A stretch of 64,000 bases of DNA. It comes from Arsenophonus sp052174495. GTDB lineage: Bacteria; Pseudomonadota; Gammaproteobacteria; Enterobacterales; Enterobacteriaceae. The DNA lies in contig JBQMRR010000015.1 in NCBI GenBank assembly GCA_052174495.1, positions 1 to 64,000 on the forward strand, written 5' to 3'. The stretch's first letter is position 1; every line of letters starts with the position of its first letter. Of the stretch, positions 31,290 through 41,995 are shown one piece after another. The notes beneath the pieces were generated by a model. That model was given only the letters and a program-made list of their open reading frames with translations. It was not told the DNA's origin and made no database searches. The position numbers and the translations under genes are program-made.

Positions 31290-31824
31290 ATGTTTTCTGG
31301 GAAAACTTGCTTCGAGTTATTTAGATTAATTACTAAAGAAAATAGTTTATCTTGACAGCAAAGGTTGCTGCTTTTCTCATAGAGAAATTTATATAGTTAC
31401 TCTATGCTTTAATTGTTCTAATTTCAACCAATCTTATTCAGGCTAATATTTTGATAAATAAAACGATCCTATACTATTAGGAGTAGTTATTTAGCTATCT
31501 TTTAAATCGGCTAATATAATTATTTACATTTTGAATATGAAATTTTTTACCAATAGTTCTCTGATTACCTAACCTTATTAGGCGATGGTGATCAATTTCA
31601 TCCTTGCTAGCAAAGTTTTATATCATTTAACTCCATTCGAACAAAGGATGAGCTTTTTATCTATATCAACTAAAGCAACAGGCAATATACTTTGTATTAA
31701 AGTCTTCAAGAATCTTATCGCTTGCATGAACATTTTAATCTCTAGCGATTTTAAACCAGGATTTGTTATTTTCCTCTATTCTCTCTTCTCTTTCCTTTCT
31801 ACCTTTTCTATGTTGGATAGGTTA
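31290..31824. other. Eroded spacer, nothing recognised
   Basis: About 530 AT-rich bases between the orphan terminator and an IS256 copy. The open frame at 31585-31935 runs into the IS left end and has no recognisable homology. Confidence 0.4.
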
Positions 31825-33150
31825 TGCTTATTCCTGATATATGGGGTTTCGGAGATGGCGACGTGTATTTTCATGATTTATTTTATGAATGATTTTAAGA
31901 ATAGAAAGATATTCCATAGAAAGTACACTTTATAGGTAATCTGTAAAATCAGATATTACTTTCAGTCTATTACATGAATGCATTCATAATGCTGTCAAGG
32001 TAGCTTGATAGATGTTACCTGTTGAAACGGTACTCGAAGCCATACTGCGAGAATATGCTAGCACTCTCTTGTTGATGGGCGGCCTAATAACCATTCTATC
32101 GTAACAGTTATTTACTATAGCAAATTACATGCAGGCTGGTATTAGCAATATTGAGATTAAAATGCCGAAATTAAGGAATCATAGTAAGAAGGAAATATGT
32201 TTACAGCTTATTACTATCTTACCTGAAACGTGCAAAATATATAAGAATTATTAGCATTTCTGTATCTATGAGTTAAATTCAACAGTAATTTTCACGAAGC
32301 TCTAAGATGATTTTTGGTAAAAAGGACATTTATCTCTGCATATTATCAGCAGACTGAAACAGAAATGCCTTAAAGAGTATAAGTAAATGAATCCTACTTT
32401 ATATAATTTACGTGATACGCCTATCTTTATTCTAGGTCGATGGCATATAATGCTTGCTGTCAGGCAAGCTGATTGCTTTCATCTGCTGCTCATTATTGGC
32501 GGTATTGCGGTATGGACATAAGAATCTCTTATAATTAAAGATAGTTATGAGAGTCAGAAGTAAACTATGACGAACTTCTAGATAACCGCGAGCGCATAGT
32601 TTACCAATATCTCTCAGACCTGGTCTGGAAGGAGCTCGGTGCTTGATTTTTAGAATGCAATGCCAAAGATATTCGTGGACATGTAGCACTAACGTTATTA
32701 TTTACACAAAACAGTTGATACGCTAGATTTACTTTCCAAAGGAATATACCGAAAGTTAAGGACAGCTGCATGAGGTTTGGCTAGGAGAGAGACGAGATTC
32801 TACTTATAAAGTTTTTATGTTTCTATTGGCGAAGTTATCAGCGAATATCCTGCAGCGATTAATAAGCTGGGAAAAAAGCGAGAAGAACAGTTGATATTCT
32901 ATATCTTCCCATCAGCGCACTTAGCATTATAAGAATCACAAATCCAATTAAATTTTACAATAGTGAGAATACAAAACCTTACACCTAAAAACTGTAATTC
33001 GATAAAATATCCCTTTAATAGTATTTAAGTTCCTTTCATATTTCAGAATAGTTATAACTGCGGTTAAGAGGGATTTAACTTGTTTTAATCATTCTGGTAA
33101 AAAAGGTTTAATTTAAGAATATAAATAAGATTCACGAAGTATTAGGCTGA
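31825..33150 (+). mobile_element. IS256-family element, decayed copy
   Basis: Near full-length copy on plus. The left end (ATGCTTATTCCTGATATATG) matches other copies, the IEIKMP region lies at about 32150-32170, and the C-terminal region near 32860-33110 resembles the 3950-4190 stretch. No open frame remains. Confidence 0.75.
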
Positions 33151-33209
33151 ATATAACTTAATTTACAATACATAATATTTTTAATAACTATAGGATGACT
33201 TACATCGAT

Positions 33210-33316
33210 ATATTTGACTATGCAATCAGAAATACCTCAATCAGTATTGTATATCAATATATTATTACAGTTTATAAAAGATTGGTTTAAAATTAAATCT
33301 AAATTATTTAATAATA
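33210..33316 (+). repeat. Dispersed ~105-bp repeat, copy 1
   Basis: Shares about 80% identity by eye with 48970-49076 in the same orientation, for instance CTCAATCAGTATTG and ATTACAGTTTAT in both. It is not part of the IS256 or IS91 consensus as far as I can align. Confidence 0.6.
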
Positions 33317-33520
33317 TACTAGCTTTTAGCATGTAACACCTAAAAACCTTAAAATTATGAATAATTAATAGAAAATAGATACAGAATAAACTAAGATAAT
33401 AGAAAATATTGTTGAATCAAAATAACTTGAAATTTTAGGCTTTTTTAAAATAGATAATTTCTATCAGTCCATTAATTGTTAATAAGGACCCTCAACTAAA
33501 AATTGCTGAGTAGCTAAATA

Positions 33521-34087
33521 TTATTTCATTCGAGAAACATATTCACCGGAGCGGGTATCAACTTTAATTACCTCGCCAATTTGAATAAATAGCGGAACTT
33601 TTATCACCGCGCCAGTACTTAATGTTGCTGTTTTTACACCAGCAACTGCGCTGCTCCCTTTTAAACCTGGATCGGTATAAACCACCGCTAATTCAACAAA
33701 ATTCGGTAACGCGATGGAGATAGGCTGTCCATTCCATAATGTAACAATGCAATCAGTTTGATTAATTAACCATTTTGCATTATTACTGACTACTTTTTCA
33801 TCAGCAGCTATTTGTTCAAAAGTCTTATTATTCATAAAATGCCAAAATTTTTCATCATTGTATAGATAGGTTAAGTTTAGATCTATAACATCAGCATTTT
33901 CAATATAATCAGTTGATTTAAATGTTTTTTCTAATAATTTATTAGAAATTAAATTACGAATCCGTACACGAGCAAATGCTTGCCCTTTACCTGGTTTGAT
34001 AAATTCGCTTTCAAGAATTTCACAAGGCACGCCATCTAATATGATTTTAAGACCTGAGCGAAATTCATTGATATTATATGTACTCAT
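33521..34087 (-). CDS. efp: Elongation factor P
   Basis: Binds stalled ribosomes between P and E sites and rescues synthesis of polyproline stretches. It has 188 residues, the E. coli length, with three beta-barrel domains. The N-terminal KOW-like domain carries the loop KPGKGQAF; the modifiable lysine K34 is kept. Conserved blocks include EKTFKSTD, LTYLYNDEKFWHFMN, VTLWNGQPISI, TDPGLKG and the C-terminal VKVDTRSGEYVSR-like VIKVDTRSGEYVSRMK. It is divergent from epmB across about 40 nt, as in E. coli. The beta-lysylation enzyme next door is dead, so EF-P is probably unmodified or differently modified. Confidence 0.97.
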   Translation of the reverse strand: MSTYNINEFRSGLKIILDGVPCEILESEFIKPGKGQAFARVRIRNLISNKLLEKTFKSTDYIENADVIDLNLTYLYNDEKFWHFMNNKTFEQIAADEKVVSNNAKWLINQTDCIVTLWNGQPISIALPNFVELAVVYTDPGLKGSSAVAGVKTATLSTGAVIKVPLFIQIGEVIKVDTRSGEYVSRMK

Positions 34088-34129
34088 AGAAATTCTCTGA
34101 TATTTTTAATAAAAATAGCATAATCAAAA

Positions 34130-35149
34130 ATGTTTAATATTATAACTCAAAAAATCCATTCCAGAGAAGTCTGGCTACAACAACTTGCAGAATCTGTCAC
34201 TGATCCTAACGAATTGCTACAATTACTGGCGCTAAAAATAATCCGGAATTGCGTGCTAGAAGTGCTCCTCGTGCTTTATTTCCACTACGCGTACCCCCCT
34301 TTTTTTTAAAAAATATGTATTGATTGTACAAATGATCCCATTTTATGGCAAGTCATTACCGTGAAATCTAAATTTAATCTTACACCAACATTTTAACTGA
34401 CCCACTAAACGAAGAAAATAATCCAATTCCTTGGCTATTGCATAAATAGCAGAATCAAGTCCTACTATTAGTGAAAGAGGATTGTGCTGTTAATTGTCGC
34501 TATTGGTTTCGGTATCACTTTCTGTATGAAGAAAACAAAGGCAATAAACAAAACCGGTAGACTGCGTTAAATTATATTCAACGGCATATTGAACTTAATG
34601 AAGTTATTTTCAGACGGCGATCTTTTGATGATAAAAGATCATGAGTTAGATTGGTTAATTTTACAGTGGAAGGTATCAATCATATCAAGCGGATTAGGAT
34701 TCATAACCAATTACCAGTGGTTATTCCTGGTCGCATTACCACAACACTTCTCCAACACTTCAATATTTCTCAACTACAGATTATTATGGTGAGTCATATA
34801 AACCATCCAAATGAAATTAACAGCGAGTTTGGTTGCATAATAAAACAGTTAAAAAAGGTAAGTGTGTTACCTGATTAAAATCAAAGTGTGCTTTTGCGCA
34901 ATATTAATAGTAATGCTAGCTATTTAGCTAAATTAAGTAATAAACTTTTTGAAAATGAAATAATACCTTATTATTTACATTATTAGATAAAGTTCAGGGT
35001 TCTGCCCATTTTATGGTAATAAATGATGATAAGGGTCGCATTGCAATGAAAGAACTTCTTAGCAATATCTCAGCTATCTGGTACCGAGATTAACTAGAGA
35101 AATAGTAGGAAAACTAAGTAAAATACCTATTGATTTGTAATTAAAATAA
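34130..35149 (+). pseudogene. epmB: epmB, EF-P lysine 2,3-aminomutase remnant
   Basis: EpmB (YjeK) is a radical-SAM enzyme making (R)-beta-lysine, which EpmA ligates to EF-P K34. The start MFNIITQKIHSREVWLQQLAE matches the family, followed by SVTDPNELLQLL and RSAPRALFPLRVP. A stop and frameshifts break it near 34290-34440. Around 34600 LFSDGDLLMIKDHELDWL is readable, and in another frame HIKRIRIHNQLPVVIPGRIT and IIMVSHINHPNEIN; towards the end LLDKVQGSAHFMV. The radical-SAM CxxxCxxC is no longer clean. The 3' end near DLxLK at 35149 matches the E. coli end. It is clearly inactive by sequence. Confidence 0.92.
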
Positions 35150-35820
35150 CAAGTTAACTTTATATGATTTAGGATAATGCTTAGTATGCATTAGGAGCAC
35201 TTATAAACTTCTCTAAGTATTTTACTATTACTAGAAATAAAACTCAAAACATAACGTTTCTATCAGGTTTATTGCTACTGTAATAACATTTTCTCCAATC
35301 TCAGTAGTTATGTAAATTATTTTTTACGATATGTAGTGAACTAGACTCATTATTTACGCTATTTAATTAATTACTTTAGATGTTGGTAACTGATCCTGAA
35401 TGCTGATATTTACTTCTAGACTGGAGATTAACAAAACGAATTTTCGTCTGTAGTAGTAATTTATTGGTTATTAAACGGAAAGCTAATATGATCAGTGTGG
35501 CACAAAGCAATACTTTAATTCACATAGTGTTCCTCATTTATTTTGTCTATATATTAATATAAGTACGCTCTTACATTCCTGATTTTTTTTGCTTAATTAA
35601 GTTTAATATCGATAACAAGATGATATCTAACTAAATAGTTTACCATCAACGTTCTATACTAGTTTGTTAAAAAAATTTTAGACTATTCTACTAAATATAA
35701 GCTCAGTTAAATTTATATAAAAAATTAAATTTTTATATAAAAAATTAAAACTTAAAACCAGTAATTAAATAATAGCAAAACCTCAATAAAATTAGATAGC
35801 AAGCAGATAAAAATTTGATA
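35150..35820. other. Eroded spacer between epmB and groEL
   Basis: About 670 AT-rich bases. In E. coli yjeH, yjeI and yjeJ lie here; I could not recognise any of them on either strand. Confidence 0.4.
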
Positions 35821-35857
35821 ATAAAAACCCTAAGTCAAAAGTTAAACTCAGGGTTTT
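35820..35857 (-). terminator. Rho-independent terminator of groES-groEL
   Basis: On minus AAAACCCTGAGT (35857-35846), a 10-nt loop, then ACTTAGGGTTTT (35835-35824) with one G-T wobble, running into five T. It lies 35 nt after the groEL stop. Confidence 0.85.
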
Positions 35858-35891
35858 CGTGATAAGGGGGAAATGTTAGGATTTTAATCCA

Positions 35892-37520
35892 TTACATCAT
35901 ACCACTCATACCAGGAGGAGTACCTAGATCAGCTTTATCTTCTTTTGGTAAATCAGTTATCATAGCTTCAGTTGTGATCATAAGGCCGGCGATTGAAGCA
36001 GCAAATTGTAAAGCAGAACGAGTAACCTTAGTTGGATCTAGAATACCCATTTCAAGCATGTCGCCATACTCTTCAGTTAAAGCGTTATAACCATAGTTGT
36101 CTTTACCCTGCTTAACATTATTAACAACTACAGCAGATTCTTCCCCTGCATTTTCAACGATTTGACGCATTGGTGATTCCATCGCACGTAGTGCGATACG
36201 AATGCCAACGGTTTGATCTTCATTATCACCTTTCAACTTGTCTAAAGCAGTTGCAACACGAACCAGGGCAATACCACCACCAGCAACAATGCCTTCCTCT
36301 ACGGCTGCACGAGTTGCATGCAACGCATCATCAACACGAGTACGTTTCTCTTTCATTTCAACTTCAGTCGCAGCACCAACTTTAATTACTGCAACACCAC
36401 CTGCTAACTTAGCGATACGCTCTTGCAATTTTTCACGATCATAATCTGATGTTGCTTCATCGCGCTGTTGCTTAATTTGTTCGATGCGACCTTTAATCGT
36501 CTCTTTTATACCGATACCGTTAATAATTGTAGTGATATCTTTGTTAATGACGATGCGCTTTGCTTGACCTAAATGTTCTATCGCTGCTTTCTCTAACTCC
36601 ATACCAATTTCTTCAGAGATGACAGTACCATTGGTCAGAATAGCAATATCCTGTAACATCGCTTTACGGCGGTCACCAAAACCTGGTGCTTTTACTGCAG
36701 CAACTTTTACGATACCACGTAGATTATTGACTACCAATGTTGCTAGTGCTTCACCTTCAACATCTTCAGCAATAATCAACAACGGTTTACCTGCTTTAGC
36801 TACACTTTCTAACAAAGGTAATAATTCACGAATATTAGAAATTTTCTTATCTACTAACAGGATATAGGGATTTTCTAATTCAGCAGAACCAGTATCAGGT
36901 TTATTGATAAAGTAAGGAGATAAATAACCGCGATCAAACTGCATACCTTCAACAACATCTAGGTCATCTTCTAAGCCTGAACCTTCTTCAACGGTAATAA
37001 CGCCTTCTTTACCGACTTTTTTCATTGCCTTAGCAATTAATTCACCAACTGTTTTATCTGAATTAGCAGAAATTGTACCGACCTGTTCAATTTTTTCATT
37101 ATTATCACAAGTCTCAGATAATTTTTCTAGTTCTTTAACTGCAGCAGAAACTGCTTTATCAATACCGCGTTTTAAATCCATTGGATTCATTCCAGCAGCA
37201 ACTGCTTTTAAACCTTCACTAACAATTGATTGAGCGAGTACTGTTGCTGTTGTTGTGCCATCACCTGCTGCATCATTTGCCTTAGATGCAACTTCTTTTA
37301 ACATTTGAGCACCCATATTTTCGAATTTATCTTCTAATTCAATTTCGCGCGCAACAGATACACCATCTTTAGTAATAGAAGGTGAGCCAAAAGATTTATC
37401 TAGAACTACATTCCGCCCTTTCGGCCCTAAAGTAACTTTAACTGCATCAGCAAGAATGTTCACTCCACGGAGCATTTTAGTACGTGCATCACTACCAAAT
37501 TTTACGTCTTTAGCTGCCAT
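35892..37520 (-). CDS. groL: Chaperonin GroEL (60 kDa)
   Basis: ATP-driven folding chamber, acting as a tetradecamer with GroES. I start at ATG 37520 (MAAKDVKFGSDAR), preceded by AAAGGA about 7 nt upstream; the nine codons upstream are not part of the family. It has 542 residues against 548 in E. coli. VTLGPKGRNVVLDKSFG, the DGTTTATVLAQSI nucleotide motif, GYLSPYFINKPDTGSAELENP and RVDDALHATRAAVEEGIVAGGG are intact. The GGM-repeat tail is reduced: it ends DLGTPPGMSGMM. It is 48 nt downstream of groES in one operon with a heat-shock promoter and a terminator. GroEL is typically highly expressed in insect symbionts. Confidence 0.99.
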   Translation of the reverse strand: MAAKDVKFGSDARTKMLRGVNILADAVKVTLGPKGRNVVLDKSFGSPSITKDGVSVAREIELEDKFENMGAQMLKEVASKANDAAGDGTTTATVLAQSIVSEGLKAVAAGMNPMDLKRGIDKAVSAAVKELEKLSETCDNNEKIEQVGTISANSDKTVGELIAKAMKKVGKEGVITVEEGSGLEDDLDVVEGMQFDRGYLSPYFINKPDTGSAELENPYILLVDKKISNIRELLPLLESVAKAGKPLLIIAEDVEGEALATLVVNNLRGIVKVAAVKAPGFGDRRKAMLQDIAILTNGTVISEEIGMELEKAAIEHLGQAKRIVINKDITTIINGIGIKETIKGRIEQIKQQRDEATSDYDREKLQERIAKLAGGVAVIKVGAATEVEMKEKRTRVDDALHATRAAVEEGIVAGGGIALVRVATALDKLKGDNEDQTVGIRIALRAMESPMRQIVENAGEESAVVVNNVKQGKDNYGYNALTEEYGDMLEMGILDPTKVTRSALQFAASIAGLMITTEAMITDLPKEDKADLGTPPGMSGMM

Positions 37521-37568
37521 ATTATTCTTTCCTTTAAATTCTTTCATTAAGAAAATCTAAGCGAAAAA

Positions 37569-37862
37569 TTATTTTTCAACAATTGCCAGAATATCGCTTT
37601 CTGACATAATCAATACTTCTTCGTTATCAATCTTTTCTGTTTTTACACTGTAGCTGTCGTTAAAGATAACAGTATTGCCAACTTTCACATCTAATGGTTT
37701 ATTTTCACCGTTTTCTAATATACGACCGTTACCAACAGCTAATACTTTTCCTCGAGTTGATTTACTAGCAGCGGAGCCCGTCAGAACAATGCCACCAGCA
37801 GATTTAGCTTCAGCTTCTTCGCGCTTGATGATAACTCGATCATGCAATGGACGAATTTTCAT
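37569..37862 (-). CDS. groS: Co-chaperonin GroES (10 kDa)
   Basis: Heptameric lid of the GroEL chamber. It has 97 residues, the E. coli length. MKIRPLHDRVIIKR, the mobile loop EAKSAGGIVLTGSAASKSTRG, GKVLAVGNGRILENG and the C-terminal LIMSESDILAIVE are conserved. AGGAGA lies about 8 nt before the ATG. First gene of the groES-groEL operon. Confidence 0.98.
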   Translation of the reverse strand: MKIRPLHDRVIIKREEAEAKSAGGIVLTGSAASKSTRGKVLAVGNGRILENGENKPLDVKVGNTVIFNDSYSVKTEKIDNEEVLIMSESDILAIVEK

Positions 37863-37950
37863 TAATAGATCTCCTATAAATAAAATTCATATAAAAAGTA
37901 AATAAGAATGATACTAGTATGATTTTCTAAAACCAGTACCCTGTTTAAGG

Positions 37951-37979
37951 ACATGGGGCCAATAAAAATTAGTTTCAAG
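37951..37979 (-). promoter_or_regulatory. Sigma-32 heat-shock promoter of groES-groEL
   Basis: On minus CTTGAAA (-35, 37979-37973, preceded by CCCC), a 14-nt spacer, CCCCATGT (-10, 37958-37951). This agrees closely with the sigma-32 consensus and with the E. coli groE promoter. The predicted start is about 80 nt upstream of groES. Confidence 0.9.
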
Positions 37980-38189
37980 GGGGTATCAAAAAAATTTTTT
38001 CATTTTTTCTTTTTACTTAAGAAAAAATTGTTAGCATTTTTATATCATCAAGATCTTTTTTATAAAATTTTTCTTCATTTTAATAAATAATTGATAAAAA
38101 ATCAGATTTTCTATAAAATAGGAATTCTTCTTCAATAATGTGTACCGTTTTAAGGAACGGTTAGAATTATTGTTATCGGGCTACACCAT

Positions 38190-38534
38190 CTGGTTCTCTC
38201 TGGGAGAGTAAAAATAAATATGTAGCATAATTTTCATGACTATTATTTTTTGGATTGAAAAATAGTAAAATAATAAACCTAAAAAATCAGTAAAAAGCCA
38301 GTAAGATTAATAAAATACTTGCAATCACTAAAACCACATTCTTAATTATTTCCTCATCTGGATTTTCCAAATTTATCTAATTTTACGTATTAATACTAAG
38401 TTAATAATGCATTGATTTTTTTACAAAAAATTTTAAAGCATGAAGTTAAAACGACTACTAATTAGAGTAGTTAGTACAATTATGTTCTCAGCAACTCTAA
38501 CAAAGTAACTGTTTCGATATAAATTAAGAGGCAT
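38190..38534 (-). pseudogene. fxsA: fxsA remnant (inner-membrane protein)
   Basis: FxsA is a small inner-membrane protein whose overproduction eases F exclusion of phage T7. On minus, IYIETVTLLELLRTIIVLTT resembles YIEISIFIQVAHVLGVLLTL, and NPDEEIIKNVVLVIASILLI with a degraded TDFLGLLLL matches ENPAAEMIKSVSLIIAGLLL. Stops and frameshifts break it. It lies upstream of groES on the same strand, exactly as in E. coli. Confidence 0.75.
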
Positions 38535-38944
38535 AAAAGTATGATTGGAAATCAACGTATATAATTTTTCTAATTATTTGCTAATAAAACGATACGTTAT
38601 TAATTTATCTAGATAAATTGTTTAAAAAATGAATATCACAATATTTGTTTTATAAGCTGATAATACCTATATGATATATTTATTGTACATTATAAATGAT
38701 AAAAAATTTTAATGTTTTTAATAAAATATGTGAATGTGATCATATAAATAATACTTAATTACTAAGATGCAAATATAGTATTCTATATTTATGACAGTGC
38801 TAGTATTTTAGCATAAAAATATCAGAATTATAATTAAAATCTTAGTTATTAACTTTAAATTATATATTAAAAATAATCTATTTATACTATCTGCATTGCA
38901 GATATTCAGTTAATAAATTTCTATTTAATTTTAAGAAGGTTTGT

Positions 38945-40410
38945 ATGCTTTGAAATTATCTATTCTGAAGAAAGAGATATTATGTAAACATGATATAGCT
39001 ATTAAAGCCTATTATGGTATTAGTACATTAATAGGTATGATCGAGAATTTTTCTAAATAGAAACTAATCTAATAATTATGTACATAAAATTTATTTATGA
39101 AATAGTAATGCTAAAAATCAGCAGCAATGCCAAATAAAGAATTAAAACTTTTCCTAAAAATAAGTAGATGCAATTATTAATGTCTATAACGAAATTTTAA
39201 ATAAAGTCAAGTATATAGATCAATTTCCTATTGACGTTTTTCAATGGGAAAGACCTGGTACAAATCTTAAATTAAGAATACTAACTAAGTCCTGGTTCCA
39301 TTAGTTTTTAATTAATAAATATAAAAAATGAATATAAATATTTAGATCTTAATGAGCACTTAAATAAAAGTCAATCAACTAATGATTAACCATCTTACTA
39401 GATCGAATTACGATTTACAATTCTATTGCTAACCTGATTAGATTAATTCTTCTTCTTTGAAGAATAATTTTAAATAAAAGCCAACTAATTAAAGATTTTT
39501 TTAAAAAAGATCGCACTCAATTTGCAAAATTGGGTTCCTTTTATAGGAACAGAAGAATTTTATTTATTTATCACTTCATTAAAGAAAAAATAAAAAATAT
39601 ACCGTGATAATAAATTATCATTAGCAGTTAATCTTGGTATAACCGCAATAGGGGCCAACCTCACTCAGAATTAATGCTACTTACCGGTTATCAAGAATTG
39701 GTGGTAAAATTGACTAAAGTAATGTAATTTTTCCTATTCTAGAAGAAGGAGATTTAGTTGAAGTAACTTCTGATTATGGTACTTATATTACTATATAAGT
39801 GAAATTAAAACGCTTATTCGTTCAAGCTATCAAAATCTGTAATGATCTTCATTTGCTCTCTTTCTAGCTTTCGCTAGTTTAAAAAAAAATTAATCTACCC
39901 ATAGATTATAAAAAGTAGGGTCATCTATTTTATCTGATAGACTTAATCCTATTATTAATAAAGTTATTAAGTTATTAATAAAGTATGCCTAAAAATTATC
40001 GGAAATTATACTTTTGTTACCATCACGATGGAAACAGGACAATTGTAATTGAATGTGAGATAGAGTAAGTAATTAGTCAATTAATTTTAGATCTAGGTTA
40101 TTAACGAATAATTTTATTGCAATTTATTAAAAAATATATTAAAAGTCTTTTTCTCAATAAAGAGAAAAACGAGAAATATGTTTTTAATTAGAGATTAGCA
40201 TTATTATTTATCTTAACATTTATCGGTCGTTATAATGGTGATATTTTTGGTAAAATATGTATTGAAATAGGTAAAAATATTAGAGAACTAGTAGTTAGAG
40301 GGAGGTTTATTGATAGAAGATAAATTAGAGGATATTCTTTATCTGCTGAAAATCTAAAAAATCTTCAATACAAATCAAAATGCTTTGATGATTATATTAA
40401 GATATTAACT
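38945..40410 (+). pseudogene. aspA: aspA, aspartate ammonia-lyase remnant
   Basis: AspA deaminates aspartate to fumarate. Readable pieces in shifting frames are DIAIKAYYGISTLIGMIENF (family DAYYGVHTLRAIENF), VYNEILNKVKYIDQFPIDVF (family CDEVLNNGKCMDQFPVDVY), NLGITAIG, and near 40220 FIGRYNGDIFGKICIEIGKN (family [20 protein letters not shown]) followed by IRELV. The signature loop is lost. Many stops are present. It is divergent from fxsA-groES as in E. coli; dcuA was not found next to it. Confidence 0.88.
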
Positions 40411-40547
40411 CTTATTTTCTCAGAAATAGATGGTTTTTAAATAATTCAGATTTATATATTAAATAATCTTTTATAGGTTATAAAATAACTTCAGTATCTA
40501 CTGATTAGAGTATTCATAACTGTACAGCCAAATATATCGATATGAGT

Positions 40548-41995
40548 TATTCTCATTTCTGAGATATGGGGTTTTGGAGATGCTAGTGTACTCTGATGAT
40601 TATTTTTGAATGATTTCAACATCAGAGAGAAAATATGCCATAAATGTCTACTTTACAGCTATCAGTGAAACCAGATGTTACCTGTGATCCCTTGCATAAA
40701 TTTATTCGTAATTCTGACAGGAATATCTGATAGGCACCACTGTTGAGACAGTGCTCGAATCTATATTCTAATATCATGATTTAACAGTGTCATGATTTAA
40801 CAGTGCATTTATTGATGGGTAGCCATATTGCCATCTACAAGTGTCTTTGCCCAAAAACCATATAAACTATAGTATTATCGCGATGTTGAGATTAAAATAT
40901 ATAAGGTTTAAGAGGTTGTAGCAGCAACAACGAGGGGGGAATTTTTAAATAGCTCATTGCTACCGTTTTATCTGAAGCGTATAAAAGCGGCGAAAAGTTG
41001 TTATTATGCTTGGTAATTGTTACACATTTCCACTGGTGATTTTTACGAAGCCTTAATCCGCTTGTCGATTAAAAGCGCATAATATATCTTATCAAGATAT
41101 ATTAGCAGATTAAAGCAGCAATATCTTTAAAAAGCATTGTCAATGATGCAACATGATTTAAGCGATCCCCATTACCTTTATTTCTGTGTCGATGATGACA
41201 CAGACCGTTCTGTCAAGAAGCTGATTATCTTTATATGCTGCCCATTATTAACATTACTGCATGGATGTTAAGGAGTTCATTTCAGTTAAATATGTCTATA
41301 GAGAGTCAGAGAAGTGAACTGGGTTTAATTTCTAATGCCCTAAAAGCAGATAGCTTAATCGTATTTACTAGAACTTAATTACAGGAGCCGATTCCTTTAG
41401 TTTTGCAATGCAATGGCCAAGATATTTACAGACATCCAGCATAAATACTGTTAAGTGCATAAAATAATTAATGTTAGTTGGTTTCACTCTCAAAAGACAT
41501 ACAGCACCGAAAGTTAAATTTGTGATGCTAAATTGTTTTGGTAGCATAGAGATTTGACGTCCCTAATAAATTCCTTAATATTTTGTTGACAAGGTTTTAA
41601 CCCTATCCTGCTAGTGGTGATAGAAAAACTAAAAAAAATCGAGAAGAATTATTAGCATTCTATGCTTTTCTACCAGCCTAATTGAGCATCAAAATAAGAA
41701 TAACCAATTTGATTAAAGTCAGCTTTCATAAGAAAGAAACTATGAAGCTTACGTGCGAAGCACTGTAGTTTGGAGAAAACAATCTTTCAAATGGTATTAA
41801 AATTGCTACAGTTTACTTAGAATAGTAGGAACCGGATAAAAGGGGTTTTACATGCTTTATATTGATGGTAAATAAGATTTAATTTAAGAATAAAGAATAG
41901 ATGTACAAAAGATTAGAGTAGAATCCATAGTCTAACCGTCATGCGCTGATTTGCTAATAAATTACTTAAATCTCCGTAATTCTTATATTCTAGTG
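40548..41995 (+). mobile_element. IS256-family element, decayed copy
   Basis: Near full-length copy on plus from a GAGTTATT left end. The VEIKI region lies near 40885-40910, where a G6 tract (40935-40940) replaces bases present in other copies. The right end is near 41960-41995. Confidence 0.75.

Noticed and set aside
31585..31935. 116-codon open frame as a gene
   Set aside because: It crosses the left end of an IS256 copy and has no recognisable domain.
36170..37905. Several open frames on plus opposite groEL and groES
   Set aside because: They are antisense shadows of two strongly conserved genes; they have no ribosome site or homology.
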